A stretch of 64,000 bases of DNA, from assembly GCA_019188255.1 (NCBI GenBank), contig JAETXT010000006.1, positions 1,240,001-1,304,000 on the forward strand, in the 5' to 3' direction. Positions 30,601 to 43,089 of this stretch are shown here, piece by piece (positions within the stretch are counted from its first letter, which is position 1; each line of letters begins with the position of its first letter). The stretch comes from Verticillium longisporum (taxonomy: Eukaryota; Ascomycota; Sordariomycetes; Glomerellales; Plectosphaerellaceae). Under the pieces are notes generated by a model. The model did not search any database. It was not told where the DNA came from and worked only from the letters and a program-made list of their open reading frames with translations. The translations under genes and the position numbers were made by a program.

Positions 30601-33600
30601 CTATTAAAAGAGAAGACTCTAAGCGCTCTAAATACCCCTATTAGGTCTAATTAGGATAATCTAAGTCTAAACCTATATACTATCCTCGACCTTATAGAGG
30701 TTAAGTTAATCTCTTAATCGGGATATCCCCTATTAATATATTTAAAGGAGGAATAAGTAAATTAATATATAAATCCTTATTATAGCTATTATAAATACTA
30801 TTATTATAGGGATTATAGTCTATTTATTATCGTAATAGCTAGGCTAGGAAGGATAGCCTCGATATTATACTAATTTCAAGTAAGGCTAAGCGTAATAGAG
30901 GGCTATTACTAAAGTAGCTTAGACTTAGCTTAATACTAAGGAGCCCCTATAGAGGCTAGGTCTTCGGAGGCGCCTAGGATAATCGGACTTAGGGAATTAA
31001 GAGTTAACTCTAGGATATTTATATATATTATAATTACTTTCTTTCCTTTATTTATAGCTTTAGGGACTTGCTTAGTTCTAATTAGGAGAACCTATTTATC
31101 TTCTTAAAGAAAGGAGGTCCTAATCCCTAGAGATAAGGACTCCTTTAGGGACGATTAAAACCGGGTAGGGTAGAAAGGTATAGCTTAGTAATAAGGTAAT
31201 AAGGAGTAGCTAATTAGGGAAATAGATATTAGCTAGACTTATTATAAGGACCCCTAAGGGATATATATTATTAATCTAAGACTATATATTTAAGGACCTA
31301 TCTTTTCTTAAATAATTACTTTACTACCCTAATTAATTAAAGTTATTACTAGCCCTACTTTAATAGGAAGGTTTTAGTAATAATAAACTATTTAATATAG
31401 ATTTATAGTTAAATGAAGCTAAGAGTAAAGTTAAAGGATAGCCTTAATATTATAAAGATTATAGAATACGAATTTATAATAGTAGACTTAAGCGATTATA
31501 ATATATACTTCGGGATACTTTAGCTTACTATTATAGACCTTTTAATCTATTAATTAATTACAGAATAGAGGTTCTTTATTATTATAGAGGATATTATAAT
31601 TTTAGAGGATATTAAAGAGATTAAAGGCTATATTATAATAAGCGGATTTATATAATTCCCTATACTTAGAATAAGTAAAAAGCTAGATTTATAATAATTA
31701 TAAGATAGCTATATTAGGGGACTAGGAGCTATAGAGAGCCCCGAGCTCCTTATAGCTTATATTAATTATATAGATATCTTCTTAGAAGAAGGTATAATAT
31801 CCCTATTTCTATATATAATAATAGATTATTAGATAGAGATTAAAGAGGGTAAGTAATTACTTTAAGGGCCGCTATATATATTAAACTATATAGAATTAGA
31901 AGAACGATAAATATACTTTAATAAGAACCTTATTTATAGATAGATCTATTATTTAAGGAGCTCTATAAACGTATTTATACTATTTATACCTAAGAAAGGT
32001 AATAAGCTATACTTCTATATAGATTATTATAAACTTAATAGGATTATAAAGAATAACTAAATTATATTCCCCTTTATAAATAAGATCCTCGATTATTTAT
32101 TTAATATTATAGTATTTATAAAGCTTAATTACTATTCTATTTATAATAGAATATAGATTATTAAAGGAGATAAATAGGAAATAATATTCTATTTATATTA
32201 TAAGTACTTTAAATATATAATTATATTATTTAGGCTATTAAATGCCCTTATAATATTCTAAATATATATTAATAAAACGTTTATAGGGTTAATAGACTAT
32301 ATTTATATTATATATTTTAATAATACCTTAGTTTATAATAAAGACTTTATAGATTATAAGAACGATATATAGGAGGTATTAATATAGCTATAAGAGGTAG
32401 GGCTATATATAAGCCTTAAGAAGTATAAGTTCTTAATTATAGAGATTAGCTTCCTAGGGTATATAATCTCGTTCTATAATATTAGAATAGAGGAAGACTA
32501 TATCTAAGCGCTATAGGACTAGCCTCTCCCTACCTCTATAAAAGAAATAATAATTCCTAGGCTTTACGAACTTCTATTATAGGTTTATCTATAACTTCTC
32601 CTATATTATACTAAGGCTAATAATAGAGTTCTATAAAGGCTAAAAGGGCCTATTAACGTTATTAGATATTAGCTATAAGGCTTTCTATTAATTAATAGAA
32701 GCTTTTATTAGCGTTCTACTATTATAGTACTTCGATCTATACCTCTTAATAAGATTAGAGATTAATATTTCTAATAGAGTACTAAGTATAATTCTATTAA
32801 AGAAGTATAATAATAGCTAGTATTTTATAGTATTCTAATTATATAAGTTAATAGATATAGAATAATATTATAATATAAATAGAAAAGAATTATTAATAAT
32901 TATCGATATTTTATAGAATTAGAAATAGTATTTTATTTATCTATAATAATTAATATAGATATTAATAGAATATTTTAACTTCTAATTCCTAGATATTAAG
33001 AAGTAGCTTAATATATAATAGCTATAATAGCTTAAGGAATTTAATATAATTAATTTAGATATCGTCTTTCGTTTAAAGAAGAGTAATAGTATAGATATAT
33101 TATCTAGGCGATTAGACTATATAGAAGTAAACCCTAGCATTCTAGAAGATACGCTAATACCCTTATAAGATAAGCTATAATCGTAATTATAAACTATAGC
33201 TATAGGAGGAATCTATATATTAAGAGCTAGGAGGATTATTATATTTAAGTTACGAAGAATCTATAAGCTTTATATATAGGAGTATATTTCTATAGCTAAG
33301 GGCGTATAATAGAGGGGTAAGCGCTCTAATAAGAACCTAAAGGAGTTTAATAATTAGAAACCTATTCTTAGCTAGGGGAGCTAAGGGTATTATAATATAA
33401 TAGTACTCTATTTATTATTTAAGCCTATTATAAGGGGTAAGGCTAGCTAAGCTATACTTCTTAAGATTATATTAATATAGGGTATTAAGTTTAAAACTAT
33501 AAATAGCCGATTCTAAAGCTTATTATTAAAGACTATTCGGATTATATAATAGAAAGACGTTTTTATTAAATAGTATATAGAATCTATAATAAATTAAAGA

Positions 33601-36475
33601 AATAGAGGTTTAGAAATATCTATTAAAGTATATAAAGGTATATTATTACTAAGTATAGGAGTTAAGAAGTAATATAATCTATAAGGTATTTAGACCTAAA
33701 GCTAAGATAATTTAGTATAGATTAATAATATAGTCTATATACTTAGAGAAGCGAATTTATAGAGAGAGATCCTAGAAGTATAGTACGATAATATTATAAT
33801 AGAGTATCTAAATATAAGGAGAATACTAAAATAGCTATAGAATACTTTCTTCTAGGAAGGTTAATATAAGGATATAATCGATTATATATAGACCTATAAT
33901 ATATATTAGAAGACGAAGCTATAGATATATAAGCTATATAGGCTATTAGTGCTATTATTACCTATAGAGCGCTTATAATAGGAGATCTCTATAGACTTTA
34001 TAATAGGGCTTCTATAATTAATTATATTAGAAGGCTATAGGCTATATAATACGATCTTTATTATAGTAGATCGCTTTATAAAATATATATTTTATATTTC
34101 TATAATAAAGAAGCTAATTATTATAAGCTTAATAGATTTAATATTCGAATATATTCTATATATTTATAGAGTCCCTATAAATATAATATTAGACTATAAT
34201 AATATATATATAAGCTATTTCTAATTAATATTCTATTATTATTTAAGAATAAAGTGGAGACTTAATATTATATTCTATTTATAGATTAATAAATAGATAA
34301 AATAATAAAATTAATCCTTAGAATATTATTATAGTACTATTATAGAGAAGAATAAGTAGATTAAGCTTAGAAGTTATTATTAGCTTAAATAATTTATAAT
34401 TCTATAATCTATAATGATATTAAAATATCCTTTATAGAGGTATTAAGAGGATTCTAGCTAAATAAGCTAATAGATATAGGGCTAAAGGATAAGATTTATA
34501 GTATTATATTAATATAGAGGACCGCTTTAACGATCTTAAAGATTTATATTTATAGATTACTAGAAACCTATTATAATCTATATTCTAGATAAAGAAGGCT
34601 TATAATAAAAGGCGAATTAAGAAGTAATTTAAAAAGGGCGATTTAATATTATTCTCTATATATAATATTAAATAATAGAGATTTAATATAAAGCTTATAA
34701 ATAAATAATTAAGCTTATTTAAAGTAGAAAAAGTAATAAGTGCTTATAAGCTAGCTTATAAACTAATACTATCTCTATATTATAAGATTTATAATATTTT
34801 ATTAATCTCTATATTAGAGATATACTATTTAAGGGATAGAATAGCTATTAAAGAACTAAAGACGTTATTAGCTATCCTATTATAAGAAGAAGAACCCTCC
34901 TATATAATAGAATTAATTTAAGAGTATTAAGGGCTATAATAGAAGAAATAATACTATATTTAATAGGAAGGGTATAATATAGAAGACGATTCTTAAGAAT
35001 TAGTAGATAATATTAATAATGATTTAATAAGGAATTATAAATAATAGATTAAGGAATTATAGAATATAATAAAAACGAATTTAATTTAGGCCTAGAAGCT
35101 ATTAATTTAATATATAATAATAAATAAAATAAATACCCGAAAATATAATCTTTAAAACGATTTAATAATAGTATTATTATTATTAAGAGGGCTTTACTAC
35201 TTATATAAACCCTAATTCATTACTTTAGCTATACTTAAGAGCTCTAAATAGGTAGGGTAGGTAATATAAGACTTATAATAATTATTAATACTATCTCTCT
35301 AAATTACCGCTACCTATATAAATTAGATATACCTATCTAATTCACCGATTACGTAAGCTATAAATCACGTACTCCTAAGAGCTATAAATCCTAGCCCTAG
35401 TAATTACTATATCGGTGAATCCTATATAGTAATTACCGACCTAGGTAATCCCCTAATATTAGTTTAATACTAGCTATCTTTTCTTTATAGATAGGATTAC
35501 TTAAGGGACTAATATCGGGCTCTATTACCTAGGTTAATAGCTACTCTAATATACTTATAATCCTCTAGTCTCTAGTATATTAGATCTACTATCCTAATCT
35601 ATAAAATAAATAAATAAATAAATAAATAATAGAAGAATAATAGATAGAGTAAAGAGAAATATAGCTTAATACTACTATTCCTATAAACGCTAAATCCCTA
35701 GTCCCTAGCGCTACGGATTAATTAAACTAGCTACTAAATAGCTCTCTAAGGAAACGAATTAAATTGCAATTTAATAATAGGAATAGGCTTTTAAACTCTT
35801 TAAAAAGGAAATAAATAGTAATTAAATAGTATAATAGCTAATTAAATAGCGCTCTTATAATAGCTAGATATAGGTTCCTAAAATCTCTAAATCGCTAATA
35901 TATTAATAAAGGGTAGAAGAATAATTATTATTACCCCTTTATTAGCTTTCTTAATAGGAATAATATAATTAAACCGCTTTTAATATAAATAATAGAATTA
36001 AACTACTTAAATAGAATTAATAGATCCTATTAAGCTAGTTTAATAAATATTATATTCTATATATCTATATATCTAGTTAATAAATTATAATAATTCTATT
36101 CCTTTTACTTTTCCTCTTCCCTATAACGATTCTTTATTTTAAGATTAGCTAGCCTAATCTACTATTTTAGAGCTTTAATAATTAATAAATCCCCCTTTTT
36201 ATTATTCTCTTTCTCCCTCTCTTTCTCTCTCTTTCTTTCTCGATAATACCTCCTAAGCGTAAAGCCCCTACGCCTATTACCCCTCCTATTAAGAGAGTAG
36301 CTAAGTATAAGAATATAATTAATATTAATTATAGGAGCTATTAATCCTAGTATATAGTATATATATATAGTAATATTTATAAAGTCCTCTATTTAGAGTA
36401 TTTAAAGTCTTATCTTATTAATAAGTAAACTAAAATTAATACTAATAGTATATACTACGATCTAGAGCCTAAGGG
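27668..36475. other. RIP-degraded AT-rich block B
   Basis: About 8.8 kb nearly free of CA and TG. The TATATAC...GTATATA words of block A are not seen, so a different old sequence is present. From about 30000 to 35050 a chromovirus fossil can be read (listed separately). A pyrimidine-rich stretch lies near 28740-28870 and another at about 36195-36240. No intact ORF. Confidence 0.8.
31900..34990 (+). pseudogene. RIP fossil of a Ty3/Gypsy chromovirus pol
   Basis: One plus-strand frame can be followed through the RT region (about 31915-32360): IPKKGNKLYFYIDYYKLN corresponds to the family phrase P-K-K-x-x-x-x-R-x-x-x-D-Y-R-x-L-N, then IYNRI, INKTFIGLIDYIYIIYFNN (the YLDD region with both Asp changed to Asn). 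Stops are only TAG and TAA, at places where Trp or Gln are expected. An integrase-like part lies near 33960-34400, and near 34910-34990 a chromodomain end reads EGYNIEDDS-stop-ELVDN, where Trp is expected at the stop. All changes fit C-to-T or G-to-A. Confidence 0.7.
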
Positions 36476-36908
36476 TGTAACGCCCCAGCCCGGTCGTCAC
36501 CAGGACACCAGGCAGGACACCCCGCAGGCGATCGGACGCGCCGCACGGACCCACAGGATCACTCACGTGACCGTGACCAGATCACGATTCTCAAAGTGAT
36601 CCGGTCACTAACCACACCGTGACCCAAGCAACAGGATCACGACAAGAAAGGTGAGCCATCCAACATGGACTCACCAACCCAACACGACAAGGACAGAATG
36701 ACAGGTATATAAGGACGGGCATTCGGTACTTGTAGATACATTCTTTCTCACGACAGTGATCAATCTAAGTCTTACCTTGTATCCATTGTAACGAGTGCGC
36801 AACGCCTTACGACACCACATCGTCTCAGAGTCACAACCTAAGCTTCTGCAAACAGCAACCCTAACCCTCTGACAGTGTTCCCCCTTCGGAAGCTGCCAGG
36901 TCGTAACA
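36476..36908 (+). repeat. Solo LTR of the same Gypsy family, opposite orientation
   Basis: 433 bp starting TGTAAC and ending GTAACA. Its second half (from AGGTATATAAGGACGGGC at about 36702) matches the complete element's LTR closely, including TATA box, AGTGATCAA and the telomere-like CCCTAACCCT. The first half (U3) is different sequence, so it belongs to a sister lineage or is a recombinant. Flanking 5-mers AAGGG and CTAGC do not match, so no target duplication is seen. Not RIPped although it lies in RIPped DNA. Confidence 0.85.
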
Positions 36909-38166
36909 CTAGCCTAGGTATAGCCGATAAACGACTAATTATAGGGCTATTAGAGATACCCTATTAGGAAATAAGATATTAGAATTATATTAATAAGAAA
37001 ATAAATTAAGAGCATAATCTACTAATCCCTAATAATAGCCTTAATTATACTATAGAATATATAAGCTCCCCTATAATACCCCTATAAGAGTATAATAAGA
37101 GAAACGAGCTACCCGCTATAGTCCTAGCGGAATACTACGAGTTTAAGGACGTATTCGATCTTAAATAAATAATAACCCTATCGTAATATTACTAATAGGA
37201 TTATTCGATAAAACTCGAGGACGGAAAGAAACTACCCTTCGGACCTATTTACGCCCTAATAGAAAAGGAATTAGAAATATTAAAGGAATATATAAACGAT
37301 TTATTAAAAAAGGGATAGATTAGATACTCTACTAGCCCTACTAGTACCCCTATACTATTTATCCTAAAAAAGGGTAGTAAGCTTAGGATATATATCGACT
37401 ATAGGGGACTTAATAAGATTACGAAGAAAGACCGTACCGCCCTCCTACTTATCTATAAGCTACTCGATTAATTAGTAATAGCTAGGTTATTTACGAAATT
37501 AGACTTAAAAGATACTTATTACCGATTATATATTAAAATAGAGGACGAATAGAAAACGGTATTTAGAATAAAATATAGTTACTTCGAATACCTTATTATA
37601 CTATTTAGCCTCGCGAATGCACTAGCTACTTTCTAAATATATATTAATAAAGTACTAGCTAGCCTCGTAAATATAATATATATTATTTATATAGACGATA
37701 TCTTAATATATTTAATAATACTAGAAGAATATTAATAGAATACTAGAATAGTATTTAGAAGACTTCGAGAATAGAACCTCTACGTAAATCTAGAAAAATA
37801 CGACTTTAGTATAATAACGGTAGAGTTTCTAGGGTTTATAATCTCCCCTATAAGCGTATATATTACGGAAGAACGAATTACTATAATAAAGGACTAGCCG
37901 ACCCCCTAATCCTTAAAAGACCTCTAAGGATTCCTTAAGTTTATAGGCTTTTATAAGCGTTTTATTAAGAACTATTCGAAAATCGTAGCCCCCTAATTAA
38001 TAAGAACGCTAAATAACTAATAATAGACTTCTAGCTAAATACTATTAACCTAATAGCCTTCTAAAAACTAAAGTTTATATTTACGAGGGCTCTTATCCTC
38101 TAATACTTCGATAATAGATTAAAAACGAGAATTAAGCTTAATATATTAAACTTTATAATTAGAATA
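36909..38166 (+). pseudogene. RIP fossil of a second Ty3/Gypsy RT domain
   Basis: Between about 37100 and 38000 a single plus-strand frame reads EDGKKLPFGPIYALIEKELE, then G-stop-IRYSTSPTSTPILFI, IYIDYRGLNKI, FTKLDLKDTYYRLYIKIEDE, YIIYIDDILIY and VEFLGFIISP. Both catalytic Asp of the YLDD motif survive. In-frame stops fall where Trp or Gln are expected, which is what RIP makes of TGG, CAG and CAA. No frame shift is needed over about 800 bases. It is a different copy from the fossil at 31900. Confidence 0.82.
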
Positions 38167-40023
38167 ACGTACATGTACAGTGAGTGGGCCAGTACAGTGA
38201 GTGGACCACCTCACCTCGACCCGACAAACATTCCAACCCAGAACTAAACAAAAACATAGGAAATCAATTGAAATCACGCCCCATTACCTTATTCAGAAGA
38301 TAATATAGTCATCTGACAAGTTCTCGCGTTATGGCCAGTATTTCCACAGGTGCCACAGGTCCGTTTCTTCGGTATAGCCCGAGTCGCGCGACCCGGATTC
38401 TGCCTCGTTTCCTCCCTCATCTGAACATCTACCTCCTTCTGGGCAATCTGGTCTTGTCCATCACCTAGAGTCATACTCCCTCCTTCCCTGAGACGTACTT
38501 TTTAGCTCTCCGACGTCGGCTAAGGGTAGCATTCTCGCTTTCAAGTATCTTGAGCCTTGCGTCCATTAGGACGAACTGGTGCATTATCTTGTGTGTACCC
38601 TTCGTGTATTGGTCGATAGCCTGAAGCATTGATGTTGGTGAGCTTCCCTGGTGTCGGGAGATTCGATTCTTAATGAATTCGGACTGTGAAGTGGCTTCAA
38701 TCGGGTTTGTAGGAGTCTTACACACCCATGGCTTAGGGAGTCCAGAAGACGTTCCTGGCGGCGTTGGTGTCTTTAATTTCACATCCAGCCTTGAAAGGAC
38801 TGCTTCTGGGTCATGGGGGTAAGTCCAGCCCCTTGAAAACCTCCCTGGATGTTTTTTCTGTCATAGAATTCTGGAATGCCGTAAAAAAGCTGGGAAGAAG
38901 TCCTCCTTGGAGATATGGTTTGTACCTGCCTTCATCTTCATCTCAATTTGCCGACCGTACGCTTTCTTCAGCGGTCCAAAACAGCCGACATCGAGAGGTT
39001 GGAGTAGATGGGACGAATGAGGAGGCATACAAAGTGTAATGATCTTATTCTCCTTACAGTAAAGCTCGAATTTGGCGGAGTGGTGGCTTTCGTGGCCGTC
39101 TAGGATGAGAATGCGAAATGCGCCCGAAGTACGCGACCTTGTATGTTGGTCGAAGTGCCGAATCCAATCGAGACCAATATCATTCGTAGTCCAGCCGTTT
39201 GGAGAGGTTGCGACCTTCCAGTCGCGAGGAAACGCGTCTTCTTCGTACCATGACGAGAGGTGAAATTTACCCGCAACAACGATGTATGGCGGGACACAGA
39301 ATCCGGTCGCGCCAACGCCCTGGATCACTGTAACCCATTCCCGATTACCCGGCTGTCTCATCTTAACGTTAGAACGTCTTTCAGAGTTTGTAACAACCAT
39401 TCCATTAGCGATAACGCCCATTTGGAAACCGGTCTCATCGAAGTTATAGGTGTCTTCGTCCGTCACGCCGTACTTCGCGACCATGTTACGTACGAGCGTA
39501 AACCACGCGTTTATCGCGTCGGGATCTTCGCATTGGGCCCTCTTATAGTCGTACTTTCGAAAGATACGCGTCCGGAGCGCAGGTTGTCGTTTGACGAATC
39601 TTGAAGCCCATCGCGGTCCGACGGGTGGCGCGTCGCGCGCCGCCAGCAGGACATTCGCCATATCTCCAACACTATCCAACCGAGGGGGTATGATCGGGAA
39701 TCTAGGTCTAGTATGTATTCGACAATCGTTTGCTCTTCTAGCATTGTTAATTTCTTTAATTTGGATGTGATTTCGCTTCGGGATGGGGTGCCGTTCTGGC
39801 GGCGAACGAGAGTCGTTCGGCTGACATTGTAGATGGCTGCAGCACGTCGGGCGCTTAACCCTGGATCTTTTTCCATTGCTTGACGGGCAAGGAATAGCTG
39901 ACTGTCTTGAGAAGGTGTTTCCATGACTGGTTGTAGAGAAAAGTAAGGTGGAATGTTGAAGTTTGGAGAATGACGCGAAAGTGGTCCACTCACTGTACTG
40001 GCCCACTCACTGTACATGTACGT
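38167..40023 (-). mobile_element. pogo/Fot-like DNA transposon, copy 2 (1857 bp)
   Basis: Same family as copy 1 but with different terminal inverted repeats, which begin ACGTACATGTACAGTGAG and again hold an internal doublet (ACAGTGAGTGG-type). Flanked by TA (38165-38166 and 40024-40025). Length differs from copy 1 by one base and the gene order is the same, though the nucleotide sequences have clearly diverged. Confidence 0.92.
38289..39924 (-). pseudogene. DDE transposase of copy 2, several one-base frame breaks
   Basis: Start ATG 39924 (METPSQDSQL). The catalytic motifs are kept: TYNFDETGFQMG, ILILDGHESHHS, CMPPHSSHLLQPLDVGCFGPLK. Frame breaks not shared with copy 1 lie at a G run 39684-39688 (PPRLDSVGDM becomes P-L-G-W) and an A run 38883-38888. 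The end of the catalytic frame (CCC-CCA-TGA, about 38812-38820) and the step into the zinc-knuckle frame (38474-38471, stop TGA overlapping ATG) fall at the same places as in copy 1. The knuckle reads CGTCGNTGHNARTC. As given it could not make one protein. Confidence 0.8.
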
Positions 40024-41158
40024 TAAGGGTAGTGAATTTGACTGTTTGAATATATTTTGAGGGTCTATTTGTTTGATTGTTTGACTTATTTGTTTATGAA
40101 TTTGTTCTGGAGGCAGCGCTGATCCCGACAGAGGAGACCTTGGAGGCCTGGTGAAGCTGGAAAAAAAGACAAATGCCAGGGTGGAGGTCGCACGTTGAAT
40201 AGATAAGCCCGCAGCCGTCGTTTTGCGACGTGCATTAAGACTTGCAAGTTGCAGCTGCAATAGAACCGTGTCTCCCTAGCGCCTTTCCTCATTTCAGCCT
40301 TGAGCACCTCCGGCATGAACTTTGAATGACAGAGTGGCTTTGTCCCAGCTTTCGTGATAGGGCCAGTATCCTTCCCTGTCGGAGCTACTGCTTGCACGTA
40401 TGCGGTAGTCATGCTCGCCTGCAAGGATCTGGAGGAGCATCACCCCTACAATGCATCTGTCTCACGAATATGTAAACTGGTCTTGGCGAGTGCATGCCCT
40501 TGACGCGGACACTGCGCTCGGCCACACCCATGCTAGCGGTGATCTTAATCGCAGAGCCACTGATCCAGCAGAGTTTTGGGGGGGGGTACCCAGGCACATT
40601 ACGGGACGCTTGCCGTATACTCCTAGTCAATAATAGCGGCTATATTAAGCTCATCGTCTACGAGGATATTACCGGGGCAAAGGTCGGGATATACTAGAAA
40701 GAATAACTAAGTAATTAAGCTAAAATTAAGTCTATCTTATATCTCGGGCTAATATATAAACTACTTAATATAAACGAGCCTCCTCATATAAAAGAGAGCT
40801 TTCGAAGTTCTACGAAGACATTAACGAATTACTAAAGAAAACACCGACGATAGTATTCTCTATACTAATCTCAAGCGCGTTTCTAATTAATGGATGTCCT
40901 TTAATTTACTCTATAATTATAAAGACTTAAAGCTCTATAATATATCGGCAGAGTATACTCCTCTAATAGGTATATACTTAGGGAATTAAGATTATTATAT
41001 AATATCGGATATATCTACGAAGAGAGGGTTAGAATAAGAATAAAGTAAATCGTTAACACTAAAAGAAACTAACTACATTATATAAACTTCGCTTTATACC
41101 TTATCCTACGCATCCGGGACTACTAGCTGAATGGGAAGCCGCACGACGAGCAAGAAGC
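40024..41158. other. Unassigned mosaic region
   Basis: Left part (40024-40640) is of normal composition; a minus-strand frame near 40086-40390 has a basic Cys-containing stretch but no recognisable family. From about 40630 to 41150 the sequence becomes AT-rich with partial RIP. A G run of 9 or more lies near 40577. The words TTGACTGTTTGAAT (40038-40051) and GGCAGCGCTG (40112-40121) recur in the same order at about 45596-45638. Confidence 0.4.
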
Positions 41159-41289
41159 TGTTACGACCTGGCAGCTTCCAAGGGGGAACACTGTCAGAGG
41201 GTTAGGGTTGCTGTTAGCAGAAGCTTAGGTTGTGACTCTGAGACGATGTGGTGTCGTAAGGCGTTGCGCACTCGTTACAATGGATACAA
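41159..41289 (-). repeat. Truncated LTR (R-U5 part) of the Gypsy family
   Basis: Begins TGTTACGACCTGGCAGCTTC and follows the complete element's LTR closely for about 130 bases up to GGATACAA, then stops abruptly. Orientation is that of the complete element. Confidence 0.85.
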
Positions 41290-41382
41290 CCGCGCCTCGG
41301 GAAGTTACAAGATGAGATGGGCATCCTACGCGTTAGCAAGTCATAATGGATTACGTGGTGAAACAGTGATCCAGGAAACACG

Positions 41383-41567
41383 TAGTGAGCCATTCCAACA
41401 TGGCCTCACCATTGAATAACAAGGAGTATTAAGGATAGGACAATCGGGTATAGGGATGGACATCCTTTTACACTTTCTCACGATAGTGATCAATCTGAGT
41501 CTTTAAATCCATTAAAACGTGTAAAGCCAAACGACACCACGTTCAGAGTCACGTTCTCAGGTTTAAT
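41383..41567 (+). repeat. Diverged LTR piece in the opposite orientation
   Basis: Shows the family's words in plus orientation: GTGAGCCATTCCAACATGG, CTTTCTCACGATAGTGATCA and ACGACACCACGTTCAGAG. With the fragment at 41159-41289 it makes an inverted LTR pair with different degrees of decay. Confidence 0.65.
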
Positions 41568-41629
41568 ATATACTCTCGACAGGTATACTACGCTGGGACC
41601 GGAAGAATCTCATGTACCAAGGGTTTCGT

Positions 41630-41783
41630 GAATCAGGACCTGATTCACGTGGCACGACCCTGATGGTGATTGGTGCGACCCTGGCTTGTTCGTATGGTCT
41701 CTGCGCCCTCGAATCAGGTCCGGATTCAACCACATCGCACGACGCATTGCGGATCGCGTTCACAGTAAATCAGGTCCTGATTC
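41630..41783. repeat. Three short palindromes GAATCAGG-N2-CTGATTC type
   Basis: Near 41630-41647 GTGAATCAGGACCTGATTCAC, near 41710-41728 GAATCAGGTCCGGATTC and near 41766-41783 AATCAGGTCCTGATTC. All are self-complementary apart from the centre or one base. They make both strands appear to code for the same peptide words. Confidence 0.7.
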
Positions 41784-42052
41784 TGCTCCGCTACCAAATC
41801 CATCACATTTTTCTCCACCCTAAACCAGGTCGGCCTGTCATCTCACATACACGTGGGGCACCACGATAACGGCGATGCGTACGACAACTATTGGTTAGTC
41901 TACTTTACACCATGACGAGGGCGCTCGCGCTGTACCCTCTAGACGGCACCTGACAGGAAACCGGGTTTCCGATCCAGACATGCGATTCGGGTTCCATACT
42001 ACGTCGGCCGCTGGCACCGGCTCCTCTCAGAAAGGCTCGCTAGGAAGGCCTC

Positions 42053-43085
42053 TTGTACGAGCAAGCTAGAAAGAAACGGAAGAGGGAGGATCGGGAGGCA
42101 ACGCTCCTCGCGAGCGTACAGCATACAATACTTCACGACGTGCTTCTCCTAGTGTGTGGTCATAAAACGTGCCGCATCGCCTTGTCGCCTGCAGCGAGTA
42201 GCGTCAACGACCATTTACGGAATCGGCATGACGTGTCCACCGACAAACGGAGAGAGATCGCAAGCATTATCCGAGAAAACCAACTTCAGGAAGAGTGTCA
42301 TCGTCTTCGAGGCCCGACAACGGCCCCGCCACGACCCGACAACTCCCCTTACACCGACCAACTTCAACTGCACGATGGGTTCCAATGCGAATCCTACTCG
42401 TTCCGTACAATCAGCAAGCCGATAATGGTACGGCATTTTAAACAAGAACATTCGACCGTAACTACCAAAGGCAGGTACCGACGCAGCGCTACCTCCGTCC
42501 TCCTACAGTCGTGGATCAGGAACCCGCCCTGGTCCGAACACTAGACTGTGCCCCGGAGCGGCGATACCAGTACCGATATCGGGCTCGATACGACGACTAC
42601 GGCGACGCGCCATCTACACGACGTGCTCGCCCACGAGAAGATTTTCCATCAGTCTACACCACGTATACAACAGGTACCGACAACATACCGGTCTCCTTCG
42701 GGCCATGACGACGCCGGCGAGACACCTTATACAGAAATGCAACCGTGGCTCGCGCGGACGCAGTGGCAGCGTACCTACCGCGACATAGACCGCCGGCTTC
42801 TTTGCTTATTAACCTTACGACCCCAGGCGCGCCCTTATGCCCTGTTCCTGGGGACCGAATAATAGGGCGGGGCCGAGCTCCTCAGTCCCGCGTCCGGTAA
42901 AGCGAAGATTAAAGCGCTCTACGAGGCCACGGATCGCATCATTACGCGATACGAGGAAACGACAACGACGACAGGACGAAATACCTTATACTAGTTAAAC
43001 AGCGTACGACCTACCAGCTACTTCCCGAAACCCTTCCGGTTCGTAGCCAAAGAACAAACCCGACAGATACAGACATCAAGCCGAG
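42053..43085 (+). pseudogene. OrsD-like (DUF3505) zinc-finger fragment
   Basis: One frame from 42053 to 42544 shows two C2H2-type fingers: CGHKTCRIALS ... HLRNRH, and CESYSFRTISKPIMVRHFKQEH, in which the second Cys has become Tyr. In another frame there follow TPYTEMQPWLARTQWQRTY, two stops, and SYFPKPFRFVAKEQTRQIQ, which match the later part of OrsD-like proteins that precede helicase domains in some fungal repeats. No start ATG, and the 3' end runs into the truncated hAT gene at about 43085-43100. Clearly a broken fragment. Confidence 0.55.
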
Positions 43086-43089
43086 AACG

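Noticed and set aside
36476..36908. Target duplication around the solo LTR
   Set aside because: Flanking 5-mers AAGGG and CTAGC do not match, so no claim of a clean solo-LTR excision can be made.
41563..41869. Two opposed frames both containing E-S-G-P-D-S words
   Set aside because: The repeated words are forced by the DNA palindromes; neither frame shows coding character.
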